From Pseudomonadota bacterium (lineage in GTDB: Bacteria; Pseudomonadota; Gammaproteobacteria; Burkholderiales; Burkholderiaceae_C), in assembly GCA_023390985.1 (NCBI GenBank), contig JAEWBU010000337.1, positions 1 to 36,998 of the forward strand: DNA of 36,998 nt. Reading direction: 5' to 3'. The notes beneath the pieces were generated by a model. It worked only from the letters and a program-made list of their open reading frames with translations. It made no database searches and was not told the DNA's origin. Within the stretch, counting starts at the first letter, position 1, and the number at the start of each line of letters is the position of its first letter. Positions 15,433 to 23,215 of the stretch are shown in pieces. Both the position numbers and the translations under genes were made by a program.

Positions 15433-16404
15433 TCAGCCGCCCGATTTGCGGCGGGTGGCCTTCACGCTCGTCTTGGCCTGGGAGGGAGCCTTCGCGGCAG
15501 CCGCGGCGCGCTCACGCTCGTCGTTGGCGGCCTTGGTCCGTGGCTTGGCAGGTGCCGGCTTGGGCGCTGGCGCTGCCGCGGCCCGCGCTGGCGCCGCGGC
15601 TCCCTTCAGGCTGCGCTTGAGCAGCTCGGTCAGGTCAATCACATCCGCGCTGGCCGGCATGACCTCGTCGCCCAAGAGCTCGGCCACCTTCTTGACGTCA
15701 CCGGCCTTCTGCTTGGCTTCGATGAGCGCCTGGACCTTCTCCGCGAACTCGTCCCGGAACCTCTCCGGATGCCACTCATCCGCCAAGTCGAGCACCAGCT
15801 GCTCGCCCATCTTGAGCTCGCTCTCCTTGATACCCATCTCCTTGGCGTCTCCGGGCAGCGGCAGCCCCGCCTGATCACGGATTTCCCCGTGCCAGCGCAG
15901 CAAGTTGATGACGAGCCCGTCACCGTAGGGCGCGACGAGCGCCAGATGCTGCTTGGTGGACACGACGATGCGCCCCACGCCCACCCGGCCCGTGCGCCGC
16001 AGCACGTCGCGCAGCAGGGCGTAGACCTTTCCCGCCTTTACTGTGGGCGAGGTCAGGTACGGCTTGTTGAAGTAGACGCTGGGGATCTCGTCCGGCTTGA
16101 CGAAGGCTTCGATCTCGATCGTCTGGGTCGTTTTGGGCAGCGCCTCGCGGATCTCGTCCTTGCTCAGCGTGACGAACTCGCCGCGGTCCACCTCGACGCC
16201 TTTCACGACTTCAGCCTGCGACACGGTCTCGCCGGTCGTTTTGTCGACCTTCTGGTATCCGATCGGCCCGCCCGTGTCCGCGTCGAGCATGCGCATCTTC
16301 GGCCGCGTCTCGACCGTGGCGGAGTGCAAAGAGATGGGGATGAACACCAGCCCAAAGCTGATGCTGCCCTTCCAGAGGGCACGAGTAGGGGCAGGGGCGG
16401 CCAT
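15433..16404 (-). CDS. ku: Ku protein, bacterial non-homologous end joining
   Basis: ATG 16404 gives 323 aa, typical of bacterial Ku with an extended tail. The start TRALWKGSISFGLVFIPISL is the Ku signature opening. It continues with IGYQKVDKTTGETV, the core strand region FVKPDEIPSVYFNKPYL, LLRDVLRRTGRVGVGRIVVS and ALVAPYGDGLVINLLRWHGE. The last 55 residues are lysine- and alanine-rich, the DNA-binding tail seen in many bacterial homologues. Ku forms a homodimeric ring on double-strand DNA ends and recruits the ligase LigD. No ligD is in the window; it may be elsewhere in the genome, or Ku may protect the ends of the element. Ku on a mobile element next to partition genes is unusual but known for some phages and plasmids. 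Confidence 0.95.
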   Translation of the reverse strand: MAAPAPTRALWKGSISFGLVFIPISLHSATVETRPKMRMLDADTGGPIGYQKVDKTTGETVSQAEVVKGVEVDRGEFVTLSKDEIREALPKTTQTIEIEAFVKPDEIPSVYFNKPYLTSPTVKAGKVYALLRDVLRRTGRVGVGRIVVSTKQHLALVAPYGDGLVINLLRWHGEIRDQAGLPLPGDAKEMGIKESELKMGEQLVLDLADEWHPERFRDEFAEKVQALIEAKQKAGDVKKVAELLGDEVMPASADVIDLTELLKRSLKGAAAPARAAAAPAPKPAPAKPRTKAANDERERAAAAAKAPSQAKTSVKATRRKSGG

Positions 16405-16576
16405 GCTGCACCGTATGCGAAAGCATTCGCAGATGCCAGTAGGCGTTGCTGTGCAATCCTTGTGAGCGGCATTCCAGCCGCCACTACTGCTCAGGCGGGG
16501 TGCACCTTCGGCCCCCGGGCCTGGCCGCCAGCGTCGCATGCTCAGCAGCGCCGGCTTTCTGCCAGACTCCCCCATC

Positions 16577-16897
16577 ATGAGAGTCGCATCCTTCTCCCGT
16601 CTTCCTGCACTCCTGGCCGCGGTCGCTCTTTCCGCCTGCGCAATGACACTGCCGCCGACGGGCGGCACCAGCGCGCCGCAGGCTGCTGCGGCGAGATCCT
16701 GTCAAGCCGAGCCCGCTCAGGCGGTGATCGGCCAGAGCGCGACCGCCTCGGTGGTGGAGCAAGCGCGCCAACGCGCGGGTGCGCAGAGCGCGCGAGTTCT
16801 GCGACCGGGCCAGGTGGTCACGCTCGAGTTCGACGCCTCTCGGCTGAACCTGGACGTGGATGCGTCCGGCGGCGTCGTCCGCGTGCGTTGCGGTTGA
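16577..16897 (+). CDS. I78-family peptidase inhibitor, lipoprotein
   Basis: ATG 16577 encodes 106 aa. The N-terminus has a lipoprotein signal: basic start, hydrophobic core and the lipobox LSAC. The mature part matches the I78 inhibitor pattern (potato-inhibitor-like fold, Pfam Inhibitor_I78): SCQAEPAQAVIGQSATASVV, RVLRPGQVVTLEFDASRLNL and a final VDASGGVVRVRCG with the conserved terminal Cys. The two cysteines of the mature protein probably form the family disulfide. It would sit in the outer membrane or periplasm and block serine proteases. It has no operon partner here. Confidence 0.85.
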   Translation: MRVASFSRLPALLAAVALSACAMTLPPTGGTSAPQAAAARSCQAEPAQAVIGQSATASVVEQARQRAGAQSARVLRPGQVVTLEFDASRLNLDVDASGGVVRVRCG

Positions 16898-17017
16898 TCA
16901 GGTCGACGCGATGAAGCCGTTAAGCGGGGCTGAGCACGTGATCGGGCTGTTCGGCGCACACCGCACTGGCAACGGCATACCGGCGAGCCGATCGACGAAA
17001 GGCAGTTCCGGCCTTTG

Positions 17018-17332
17018 ATGCGTAAACTCAGCCGTATGCGAGAAACTTTGATTCGCGGTGGCCTTTCCGTCAGCGTGGCGGGGATCACAGCCGCGTTGCT
17101 GCTGGCCGCGTTCGCGGGCAGTGGCCGCGTCGCCATGCCCGCCGGTGCACTGGTCGCCTTGGTGTGCACCATTGGCCTGTTGATCCTGATCATCGGAGTG
17201 CTCCTGCTGGAGCTTGCAGCGGCGCGGCATGACGGTGAGCTGGTCGATGACGTCGCGGTTAGCACACTCACGTTCGCGCCGCCGGCGCTGGGTCCCATCA
17301 CGCGGCCGACGCAACTTCGGCGCGTGAAGTAA
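17018..17332 (+). CDS. small membrane protein of unknown function
   Basis: The frame from ATG 17018 (an in-frame ATG at 17036 is as good) gives 104 or 98 aa. Two membrane segments are evident, SVSVAGITAALLLAAFAG and ALVALVCTIGLLILIIGVLL, joined by a short glycine- and proline-containing turn. The tail is soluble. There is no recognisable family. It lies just before a transposase remnant, so its promoter or last codons may have been altered by that insertion. Confidence 0.5.
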   Translation: MRKLSRMRETLIRGGLSVSVAGITAALLLAAFAGSGRVAMPAGALVALVCTIGLLILIIGVLLLELAAARHDGELVDDVAVSTLTFAPPALGPITRPTQLRRVK

Positions 17333-17348
17333 GGCGTAGGGCGCGCAG

Positions 17349-17615
17349 TCGGTCCAGCGCGACCTCATCGTCCTCGAAGCCACGCAACGCCGCCTGGACC
17401 GTATGCCCGAAGCCATGGCCGTGAGGCGGTGCACTGTTGAACACGTATTCGGCACATTCAAAGCTTGGTTTGGCCACACACATTTCCTCACGCGCCGACT
17501 GCCGAACGTCAGCGCCGAGATGGGACTCAGTGTGCTGGCCTACAACCTGCGAAGGGTCCTGTCCATCCTCGGATTCAAGCGCACGATGAAGGCGATGCAG
17601 TTGGTGGGGGCGTGA
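17349..17615 (+). pseudogene. transposase C-terminal remnant (IS1182-like DDE family)
   Basis: The frame reads RRLDRMPEAMAVRRCTVEHV, then FGTFKAWFGHTHFLTRRLPN and VSAEMGLSVLAYNLRRVLSI. This is the conserved C-terminus of IS1182/IS4-like transposases (M..RR.TVEHPFG..K.WMG.THFLTR.L..V..EMSL.VLAYNLKRV), which includes the catalytic Glu in TVEH. The first about 300 codons are missing and no start signal is present. GTGAGCCC and GGGCTCAC just downstream (17612-17650) may be what is left of the IS end or its terminator. It marks an old insertion and deletion. Confidence 0.85.
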
Positions 17616-18122
17616 GCCCGTTTTGAGCCCTTTTTGCCGCGTCGGGGCTCACCAGGAGCTACCAACGCGCCTCGACGCGCCATTCAACGAGCTACCTCGA
17701 GAAAGACATAAACGAGCGGTTCGAAGGCCAGAGCGCGTTTCTCTGAACGCGTTCCGAAGACGTTTCACACAGCCTCGGTCGGAAGCAGACATCAACCGGC
17801 GGATTGTTGATCCGAAGGTTGACACGGAGCGTCCGAGAGCCCGCGGTCGGCGGAGTCGGTGGGTGTCAAGCCGGCGCCTGAAGCGGTCGCGCGCCTCACT
17901 TGACTGCGTGTCCACCAGCTACTCACGCTGCGAGGCTACATCTTCAGCCCCGTCGTTTGGCACAGTCGCCCGGATGCGGTCGATGAGGCTGAGCAGTATG
18001 CGCCGCGCGGATCGCGGTCAAAGACTAGGTGCGGCGCTTGGGCTGGACGCGGCGCCGTTGGATGCGCTGTTCATCCAAGCCGCGACGTGTGAAGGCCTTG
18101 GTGTGCTCGCTCCTGTGGTTGA
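17616..18122. other. gene-free interval, probably decayed sequence
   Basis: About 500 bp without a supported gene. A plus frame ends at 18153 with GLDAAPLDALFIQAATCEGL and VLAPVVDYFF, which looks like the end of a real protein, but there is no start or body, and it overlaps the end of the leftward gene. GC content is lower than in flanking genes. The interval is best seen as debris next to the transposase remnant. Confidence 0.4.
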
Positions 18123-18971
18123 CTACTTCTTCACCCTCACCCGGAAGCCATAGTCGACAACCCGCTTGTTAGGGTCTCCCTCAGGCCGACCGTCATGCAT
18201 CGTGCCTTCGCCGCCGAGATACGAGCTCGGGTGTCCGGCATCCCAGTACTCACCCCACCAAATAGGTGCGAAGTTCACGGTGGGGTCCAAACTAGCGCTC
18301 TGGATCCGAATGCGGTACTTGGCACCCGCTTCGATTTGGGGAACCGAGCTGTAGGCACTGGGATCAAATTCAACCCAGTGCGCACCCAAATCCGACGAAG
18401 AAAGATTGTCAGCTGTAAAACCGATGGCCTTGATGATCTGGATCGGCTCTCCGCCGTCAGCAGAAAGCTTGTGCAGCATCAGAAAACCACGATCGGTGGT
18501 GGTGCCAAACGGATGCCGTGTCAGCATCAAGAAAATCCGATCCAACGTGCCCGACTCAGTGGCTGTGAACGTCTGGTCCAAGGACCTGTAATCGGGCTGC
18601 CACGCTAGGACACCAGCAGGATTTTGCGGCTCGAAGGCCGCAGTCACTAGCTCCGTCACCGGCAGCGGGATCGTCGCCTCCAGTTGCGTCAAGATCGCGT
18701 CGAACTGCGCCGGTGTGAGGCTGCGCAGAGCAGGAATGCTGGTGAGAAGCTGTCGGCGCTGGTCCTCCGTGAGCGGCGCGATACGGGTCTCGATTTGGCG
18801 CTTGATCTGCGGCGGCAGCCGATCCCAGATCCTGAGAGCGTTGATCTGGCTCGGTGGCACGCGGCCAAAAGGGTTTGCTCCTGATTGCGCAGCGGCCATC
18901 GCCGGGGCGAGGACCAGGGCCGCGATCAAACAAGCGTGGCGGATGCGGAAGCCGGACCGGTAGGAGTGCAT
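18123..18971 (-). CDS. secreted protein of unknown function, DUF3106-like N-terminal part
   Basis: ATG 18971 gives 282 aa. Residues 1-30 form a clear signal peptide (RHACLIAALVLAPAMAAA followed by Q). The mature N-terminal third is helical: SQINALRIWDRLPPQIKRQI and PLTEDQRRQLLTSIPALRSL, resembling the periplasmic W..L...R..L.......R..R.L helices of DUF3106-like proteins. The remainder looks beta-rich with many aromatic residues (QTFTATESGTLDRIFLMLTR, then NFAPIWWGEYWDAGHPSSYL), a possible carbohydrate-binding or jelly-roll domain. The function is unknown. There is no operon partner. Codon use is less GC-biased than in the chromosomal genes. Confidence 0.65.
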   Translation of the reverse strand: MHSYRSGFRIRHACLIAALVLAPAMAAAQSGANPFGRVPPSQINALRIWDRLPPQIKRQIETRIAPLTEDQRRQLLTSIPALRSLTPAQFDAILTQLEATIPLPVTELVTAAFEPQNPAGVLAWQPDYRSLDQTFTATESGTLDRIFLMLTRHPFGTTTDRGFLMLHKLSADGGEPIQIIKAIGFTADNLSSSDLGAHWVEFDPSAYSSVPQIEAGAKYRIRIQSASLDPTVNFAPIWWGEYWDAGHPSSYLGGEGTMHDGRPEGDPNKRVVDYGFRVRVKK

Positions 18972-19692
18972 GCAAGGCCTGAGGAATGGGGTAGGAAGGA
19001 GCTGTGTACCTGCGAACCGTTCGCGTGCCAATACCGGAAACCAGGGGTGAGCCGGGGGCGAGCGCTGCTTGTGAGAGGTGATGCACTTGCGTGTTACGAG
19101 CAACATACTCAGCAGGAGGGCATCGATGTTGCTGTGGCCGCTTAAGTACCCGTGCTCGGTGAGTCCTCAAGACACCAGCGCCCGCTCCATGAACACAAGC
19201 CCACCGCTTCGCGCAACGCACGGCCGACGCTTTTGCCGTGGAATTCCGGGTATACGAACATCCACTTCATCTCGCAAGATAAAAAGCGGTAGCAGTGGGT
19301 CCGCGCACACAAAGGTAATTGTCACCACTCACGGTTGCTTCAAAGCCAACTGGATTCCGGCCGCTGGAGCGAACCAGGGTCCAGACGAGCTCGGTTATCT
19401 CGCGCGAATAGGTGTGAATGCGTTCCGAGCCTGGTTCAAGAATCATGCGGGCAGCAGCGGGCCAGTCGGCGTCGCTTCAGTCGCCGCCCACCACCACTCA
19501 ACGATACGAACAACAGCATTGCCGCGTCTGTGCGCCAACGCTCACACGGGTTCGAGGACCGGCGACAGCGCAGCGGACGTGAGCAGACAGGGCACGCCGC
19601 AGGCGATCGATGGTTGGGGCAAACCGAGTTCCTTGGTCCGGGTGAACCCTTACGCCAATTGGACGAGAACGGCTGAGGTAGATTGGTGCGTT
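18972..19692. other. gene-poor interval with an acetyltransferase remnant
   Basis: No intact gene is supported here apart from the GNAT fragment listed separately. Base composition is less GC-rich, with runs such as gataaaaagcgg, which points to a different origin from the GC-rich flanks. Confidence 0.4.
19198..19283 (-). pseudogene. GNAT acetyltransferase fragment
   Basis: The minus strand reads CEMKWMFVYPEFHGKSVGRA followed by LREAVGL. This is the acetyl-CoA-binding motif A region of GNAT enzymes (..EMKRMYV.PEFRGKGVGRAL..). The protein is not open much further on either side: upstream the frame lacks the N-terminal strands, and downstream the C-terminal motif B is missing. Only about 30 codons remain, so it is a relic. 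Confidence 0.6.
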
Positions 19693-19953
19693 GTGACGTA
19701 CCGCGAGCCAGAGCGACTGGCCCTCGAAGTTCATGCCCTGATCGAGCGGCAGACCTCCTTGCGCGCCCTCCTGGAGCACCGGCTCAAAGAATCACTGACC
19801 TCCAATGAGCGGGCCGAGATCGAACGAGTGATCGGCCTGATCGACAAGGAGATCGCTGAACTCCAGCTGCGGCTGCCAGCCATCGGGACCGGCACCGGCG
19901 GCACGGGCTGCCGCGGAGAAGCGATGCAAGGCGGACACCAGAGACCGCATTGA
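19693..19953 (+). CDS. small helical protein, uncertain gene
   Basis: From GTG 19693 the frame gives 86 aa with a clear amphipathic helical part, REPERLALEVHALIERQTSL and HRLKESLTSNERAEIERVIG, followed by LIDKEIAELQLRLP. It resembles a short coiled-coil hairpin. The glycine-rich tail looks unlike protein. There is no good ribosome-binding site. It could be the C-terminal part of a broken gene. Confidence 0.35.
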   Translation: MTYREPERLALEVHALIERQTSLRALLEHRLKESLTSNERAEIERVIGLIDKEIAELQLRLPAIGTGTGGTGCRGEAMQGGHQRPH

Positions 19954-20047
19954 GCATTGGCTCGAGATGCCGCTGGATAGCCATACGGCCAAAGGCTTAA
20001 AGAAAATGGCTGGAAGGCGAAAGCTCCGCGCTGGCGGGGCGTGATTC

Positions 20048-20216
20048 ATCTAACGCCTAGCGACAGCATCGAATTTCAGGAGTTCGCCTGGCTTCCTGCA
20101 GTCCTGGATGGCGTCAGTCGCGTGGATCTGGACGTAAGATTCTGGCGCCGTGAGGGCTAGCTTGGCAATTGACGCGGTCGTCCCCCCGGTCGGCATTTGC
20201 CGGCTTCACGTTAGGC
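20048..20216 (+). other. possible degenerate integron attC-like site
   Basis: The stretch begins ATCTAAC (fits RYYYAAC) and ends GTTAGGC (fits GTTRRRY). Inside the right end GCCGGCTTCACGTTAGGC carries the AAGCCG-type L' block on the other strand. The next ORF starts 8 nt later, as in integron cassettes. At 169 bp it is long for an attC, the left half pairs poorly and no integron integrase is in view, so this may be chance. Confidence 0.25.
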
Positions 20217-20223
20217 CCCGCAG

Positions 20224-20682
20224 ATGAGTGAACTTGTTGTCCCCGGCGTTGTCGCAGGTTTGTTCGCCCTGGTCGGCGCGTTCGTTGGTGCGGCGCTCAC
20301 TCGACGCACCGAGTACGAGAAGTGGCTACGCCAGGCACGAACGGAGGCGTTTGCCACGTTTCTCCGCGAGCTGCATGACACCCGTCTTTTCGCAACCGCT
20401 GCGTTCTATGACGAACCGGGGACCGAGCTAGGGAAGAGCGCCAAGGCCACGGAGGCGTTCACTCGACTTCAGAAGCACGTCGCTCTCGCGCGTCTCTTCA
20501 TGAGCGGCGCTGGCCGTGAGGAACTGTCGTCGTCGGTCAACAAGCTATGGGTCAACTGCACTGCGGAAGGCGGTCCCGTGAACCGTGGCAATCAGATTAA
20601 CGACCTCATGCACAGGATTCAGTGTCTTCTTGAGCGCGAGCTGAACTACGTTCCATGGAGAGTACGTTGGCTCTTCAAGTGA
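20224..20682 (+). CDS. membrane-anchored protein of unknown function
   Basis: ATG 20224 gives 152 aa. Residues 4-26 form one N-terminal membrane segment (VPGVVAGLFALVGAFVGAAL), then a basic stretch and a helical cytoplasmic domain with YEKWLRQARTEAFATFLREL and ARLFMSGAGREELSSSVNKL. One helix followed by a soluble helical domain recalls small membrane-tethered accessory proteins found beside phage and defence genes, but I know no family. It starts 8 nt after an attC-like GTTAGGC and could be a captured cassette gene. Confidence 0.6.
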   Translation: MSELVVPGVVAGLFALVGAFVGAALTRRTEYEKWLRQARTEAFATFLRELHDTRLFATAAFYDEPGTELGKSAKATEAFTRLQKHVALARLFMSGAGREELSSSVNKLWVNCTAEGGPVNRGNQINDLMHRIQCLLERELNYVPWRVRWLFK

Positions 20683-20712
20683 GCAGCCGCGAATTTAGGA
20701 GTTGTTCGGCGA

Positions 20713-21807
20713 GTGGATCAAGAACATAGCCTGCCGGCCGCCACCCTTGCGTCCGTCACGACGGCGTGCGCGGCGGCCAAGTGGACCCGCAGCCACGCTG
20801 ATCTGGGCGCGCGCCTGCGCGGCGTGCCCGGACTGGAGCAGGTGCAGTTCACAGCTGCACGGGACCATTACAGCCCGCAGCCCGGCCGGCTGCTGGACGA
20901 GTGGGGCAGTGTTGTCGCGGCGGACTTCCGCACGTGGGCGAACGAGCAGATGCAGGAGCTCGGGGGCGCGCGCCCGGTCTGGGAGGCGCACCGAAGTCGC
21001 GGCTGGAAGCTGACCTACTGGTCCCGGGAAGTGCGCTACTACTGGTGCCAGCGCGGCGCGCATCCGGCGGATGGCCTGCAACTGACCATCGCGGCCGACC
21101 AGGAGTACCTTGGCGGGCCGGCATTTGCAGACGAGCATTGGGATGCGCCGCGCGATAAGTACGAGCTGCTCAATCCGAAACCCCAGATCGAGCTGGCGCA
21201 GGCCGCGGGCGTGATGGCCCACCGAATAGGTCTGCTCCAAGCCGTGGACATGCTGGTGTTTCTCCGCCTAGGCCAGAAGCTGCATGGGCACATGCAGGCG
21301 CGCGGGGCATCCCGTTCGGTTCGGGTGACTCCTTCGGATGGCAGACCCGCCTATGACAGCACCATGGGGCGGGAGACGCCCGAGGCGTTCCGTGGCGCGT
21401 GGCGCGTGCAGCGGTGGTTCGAGGACTGGGCCTACTCCAGCGCCGGCCGCAGCGGCGCGATCGCGGGGCACAGCTGGGCCTTCGATGTGCGCGACTGGAT
21501 CTCGGGAGGCGGCGCCGGCGGGCGCGAGCTTGGCTTCGTGCCGCTGTGGTCGCACACGCGCTCGATCGCGCAGCTGCGCAACCTGCAGCGCCTGAGCGAC
21601 TCGGCGCTGCAGGAGCGCCTGGACAAGTTGGACCAGCGCACTGGCGGTATTCCATTCCACTGGTTCTTCTACATGTTGCACGGCAACCTAGTGACCGATG
21701 GCGCCGGCCAGAGGATGGCAGAGGCGGTTGCGCGCGGCCGTGCGAATCTCCCTGAGCATGATCGGCGAGTCTTGGCCGCGTGGGCGGAGTCGCGCTACGG
21801 GTTCTGA
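20713..21807 (+). CDS. 364-aa protein of unknown function
   Basis: GTG 20713 follows AGGAG at 20695-20699, 13 nt away. The frame has strong coding character throughout. I do not recognise the family. It is soluble, rich in Trp and Arg, with AKWTRSHADLGARLRG, AADFRTWANEQMQEL, WKLTYWSREVRYYWCQRGAH and a C-terminal IPFHWFFYMLHGNLV. No membrane segment, signal peptide or nucleotide-binding motif is visible. It is 30 bp after the membrane-anchored gene and 42 bp before the next, so the three may be cotranscribed. Confidence 0.7.
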   Translation: MDQEHSLPAATLASVTTACAAAKWTRSHADLGARLRGVPGLEQVQFTAARDHYSPQPGRLLDEWGSVVAADFRTWANEQMQELGGARPVWEAHRSRGWKLTYWSREVRYYWCQRGAHPADGLQLTIAADQEYLGGPAFADEHWDAPRDKYELLNPKPQIELAQAAGVMAHRIGLLQAVDMLVFLRLGQKLHGHMQARGASRSVRVTPSDGRPAYDSTMGRETPEAFRGAWRVQRWFEDWAYSSAGRSGAIAGHSWAFDVRDWISGGGAGGRELGFVPLWSHTRSIAQLRNLQRLSDSALQERLDKLDQRTGGIPFHWFFYMLHGNLVTDGAGQRMAEAVARGRANLPEHDRRVLAAWAESRYGF

Positions 21808-21849
21808 CGGCCGCGTAGACTCCATGCGAACCTCCAGCAGCAGCGACCA

Positions 21850-22518
21850 ATGAACGAAGCAACGCGTGTTCACCTTCCCACAGGCATCTCGCCCAAGCAG
21901 GTGTTCGTCCTCGTGCACACGACTCACGGGAACGAGGCCCGAGAAACGGCTATGTACAACTCGGGGCTGCCGCGGATGCTGAATGTCACCGGTCGGTGGT
22001 CCTCTCGTCCAACCGCGCAAGTTCCAGGCCTGGCGTGGGCGACGCGCGAGCAAGCTGAGACCGCCGCGGAAACAGCCCGGAAGTCGAAGGGGCGCGAAGC
22101 GGTGCAGGCGCAGGGCATCGGTGGCAATGTGCTGGTGATCGGCAAGAACCTGCGCCTGTACACCCCTGAAGACGCCCCAGCGCTCGTTGGCTATCGCAAC
22201 TACGGCCCTACGGCGCAGCGCAAGGCGGAGGACGCTCGAGTCAAGGTTCTCGCCTATGCCGGGCGACTCGTGGGAGATGCAGCGGGGAATGCGCAGCTGG
22301 TGGCTCGCGCGAAGGAGCTCGCTCCGCGGTCGGGTTCCGGCGCAGCCGAGCACCTCACCGGGCGCGCCGGTGGCGCGATCGCCCGCAGCATCGTGAAGGG
22401 CGGGCTGGAGGCGGACGACCTGGTCACGCGAGAGGTGGTCGCCCAGGCGCTGCTCCTAGCGGAAATCATCATGGCAGAACGCCTGAACCGAGGATCACTC
22501 AGACCCTTTCCTGGTTAG
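21850..22518 (+). CDS. 222-aa protein of unknown function
   Basis: ATG 21850 gives 222 aa. There is no family that I recognise. The first half contains short strands, SPKQVFVLVHTTHGNEARET and GIGGNVLVIGKNLRLYTPED; the second half is helical, ARVKVLAYAGRLVGDAAGNA and DDLVTREVVAQALLLAEIIM. It appears soluble. It ends just before an inverted GGTTAG/CTAACT sequence (22513-22538) and converges with the XRE gene. Confidence 0.62.
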   Translation: MNEATRVHLPTGISPKQVFVLVHTTHGNEARETAMYNSGLPRMLNVTGRWSSRPTAQVPGLAWATREQAETAAETARKSKGREAVQAQGIGGNVLVIGKNLRLYTPEDAPALVGYRNYGPTAQRKAEDARVKVLAYAGRLVGDAAGNAQLVARAKELAPRSGSGAAEHLTGRAGGAIARSIVKGGLEADDLVTREVVAQALLLAEIIMAERLNRGSLRPFPG

Positions 22519-22562
22519 ATCACCCAAACCCCTAACTACGCCTGGTGCACCTCCCGATGCTT

Positions 22563-22814
22563 TCAGTGCGCGCGCGGCGGCGGCCCGCCAGGGCCGTACA
22601 GAATCTCGTCGGGGGAAGCGTCCAGGTACTGGCAGAAGAAGTAGAAGACCTCCAGCGGCATCTTGTCGCCTGACCCTTCCCATGCTTCGACGGCCTCGGC
22701 CGTGGTCTCCAGCAGCCGCGCAAGGCCTTCTACGGTGTACCCGGCGCGCTCGCGCACTTCGCGCAGCCGCCGCCCGATCGCGGTTGAGTCAGCGGACTGT
22801 CGCCCTGTCGGCAT
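22563..22814 (-). CDS. XRE-family helix-turn-helix regulator
   Basis: ATG 22814 lies one base after the stop of the upstream 69-aa gene and gives 83 aa. IGRRLREVRERAGYTVEGLA then RLLETTAEAVEAWEGSGDKM is a Cro/C1-type helix-turn-helix, with the variant E-AWE in the third helix. The C-terminal PLEVFYFFCQYLDASPDEIL is typical of small XRE regulators. It probably represses its own two-gene unit or a neighbour. Translational coupling to the 69-aa gene suggests that they work together, as in toxin-antitoxin pairs, although neither product looks like a known toxin. Confidence 0.85.
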   Translation of the reverse strand: MPTGRQSADSTAIGRRLREVRERAGYTVEGLARLLETTAEAVEAWEGSGDKMPLEVFYFFCQYLDASPDEILYGPGGPPPRAH

Positions 22815-22815
22815 G

Positions 22816-23025
22816 TCAGTGCAGCTCGCCGAGCATCCGCCGCAGCTTGGACATCCTGGCCGCTCGGTCTTCCTCGGTGTCGCCGATGACGATCTCCTCT
22901 TCGGAGCCATCGTGCAGCCGTATCCGAAGCGCGGCCGAGAAAGGTTCGCCCCGCTCGGCCTTCTCCAGCAGTTGCCGGATGAGCGCGATCATCTCTTCCT
23001 GGTCGTCCATCAAGGGAGGATACAT
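22816..23025 (-). CDS. 69-aa protein coupled to the XRE regulator
   Basis: The frame from ATG 23025 gives MYPPLMDDQEEMIALIRQLL; ATG 23010 (MDDQEE) is an alternative and fits a typical N-terminus better. It is very acidic with EEEIVIGDTEEDRAARMSKL and a helical end KLRRMLGELH. A short beta segment (AALRIRLHDGSEEEIVIGD) between two helices is visible. There is no recognisable family and no clear ribosome-binding site at either start. Its stop is one base from the XRE start. Confidence 0.6.
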   Translation of the reverse strand: MYPPLMDDQEEMIALIRQLLEKAERGEPFSAALRIRLHDGSEEEIVIGDTEEDRAARMSKLRRMLGELH

Positions 23026-23215
23026 GTGATCGACCAGATCGTCCGAAGCGCACGCGACAGCGCGATCGGGCTAGCGGCTGGCGCTCCTTGCCGGCCTTCA
23101 CGCGACGAGGTGGGCGCGCTGTCGCGGCGGGCAACTGCTGCACCAGCGCGAGTCAAGTGCAACGGCGCCGCCGGCGGCTGGCCGTCCTCGCCAGCCCTGC
23201 CAGGGGCTCCCACCT

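Noticed and set aside
17623..18153. 176-aa plus ORF
   Set aside because: Arginine- and serine-rich body without start signal; only its last 40 residues look like protein, so it is treated as debris.
20783..20791. Further GGACCCGCA match
   Set aside because: Lies inside the 364-aa coding sequence and has no -35 or -10 at the expected distance.
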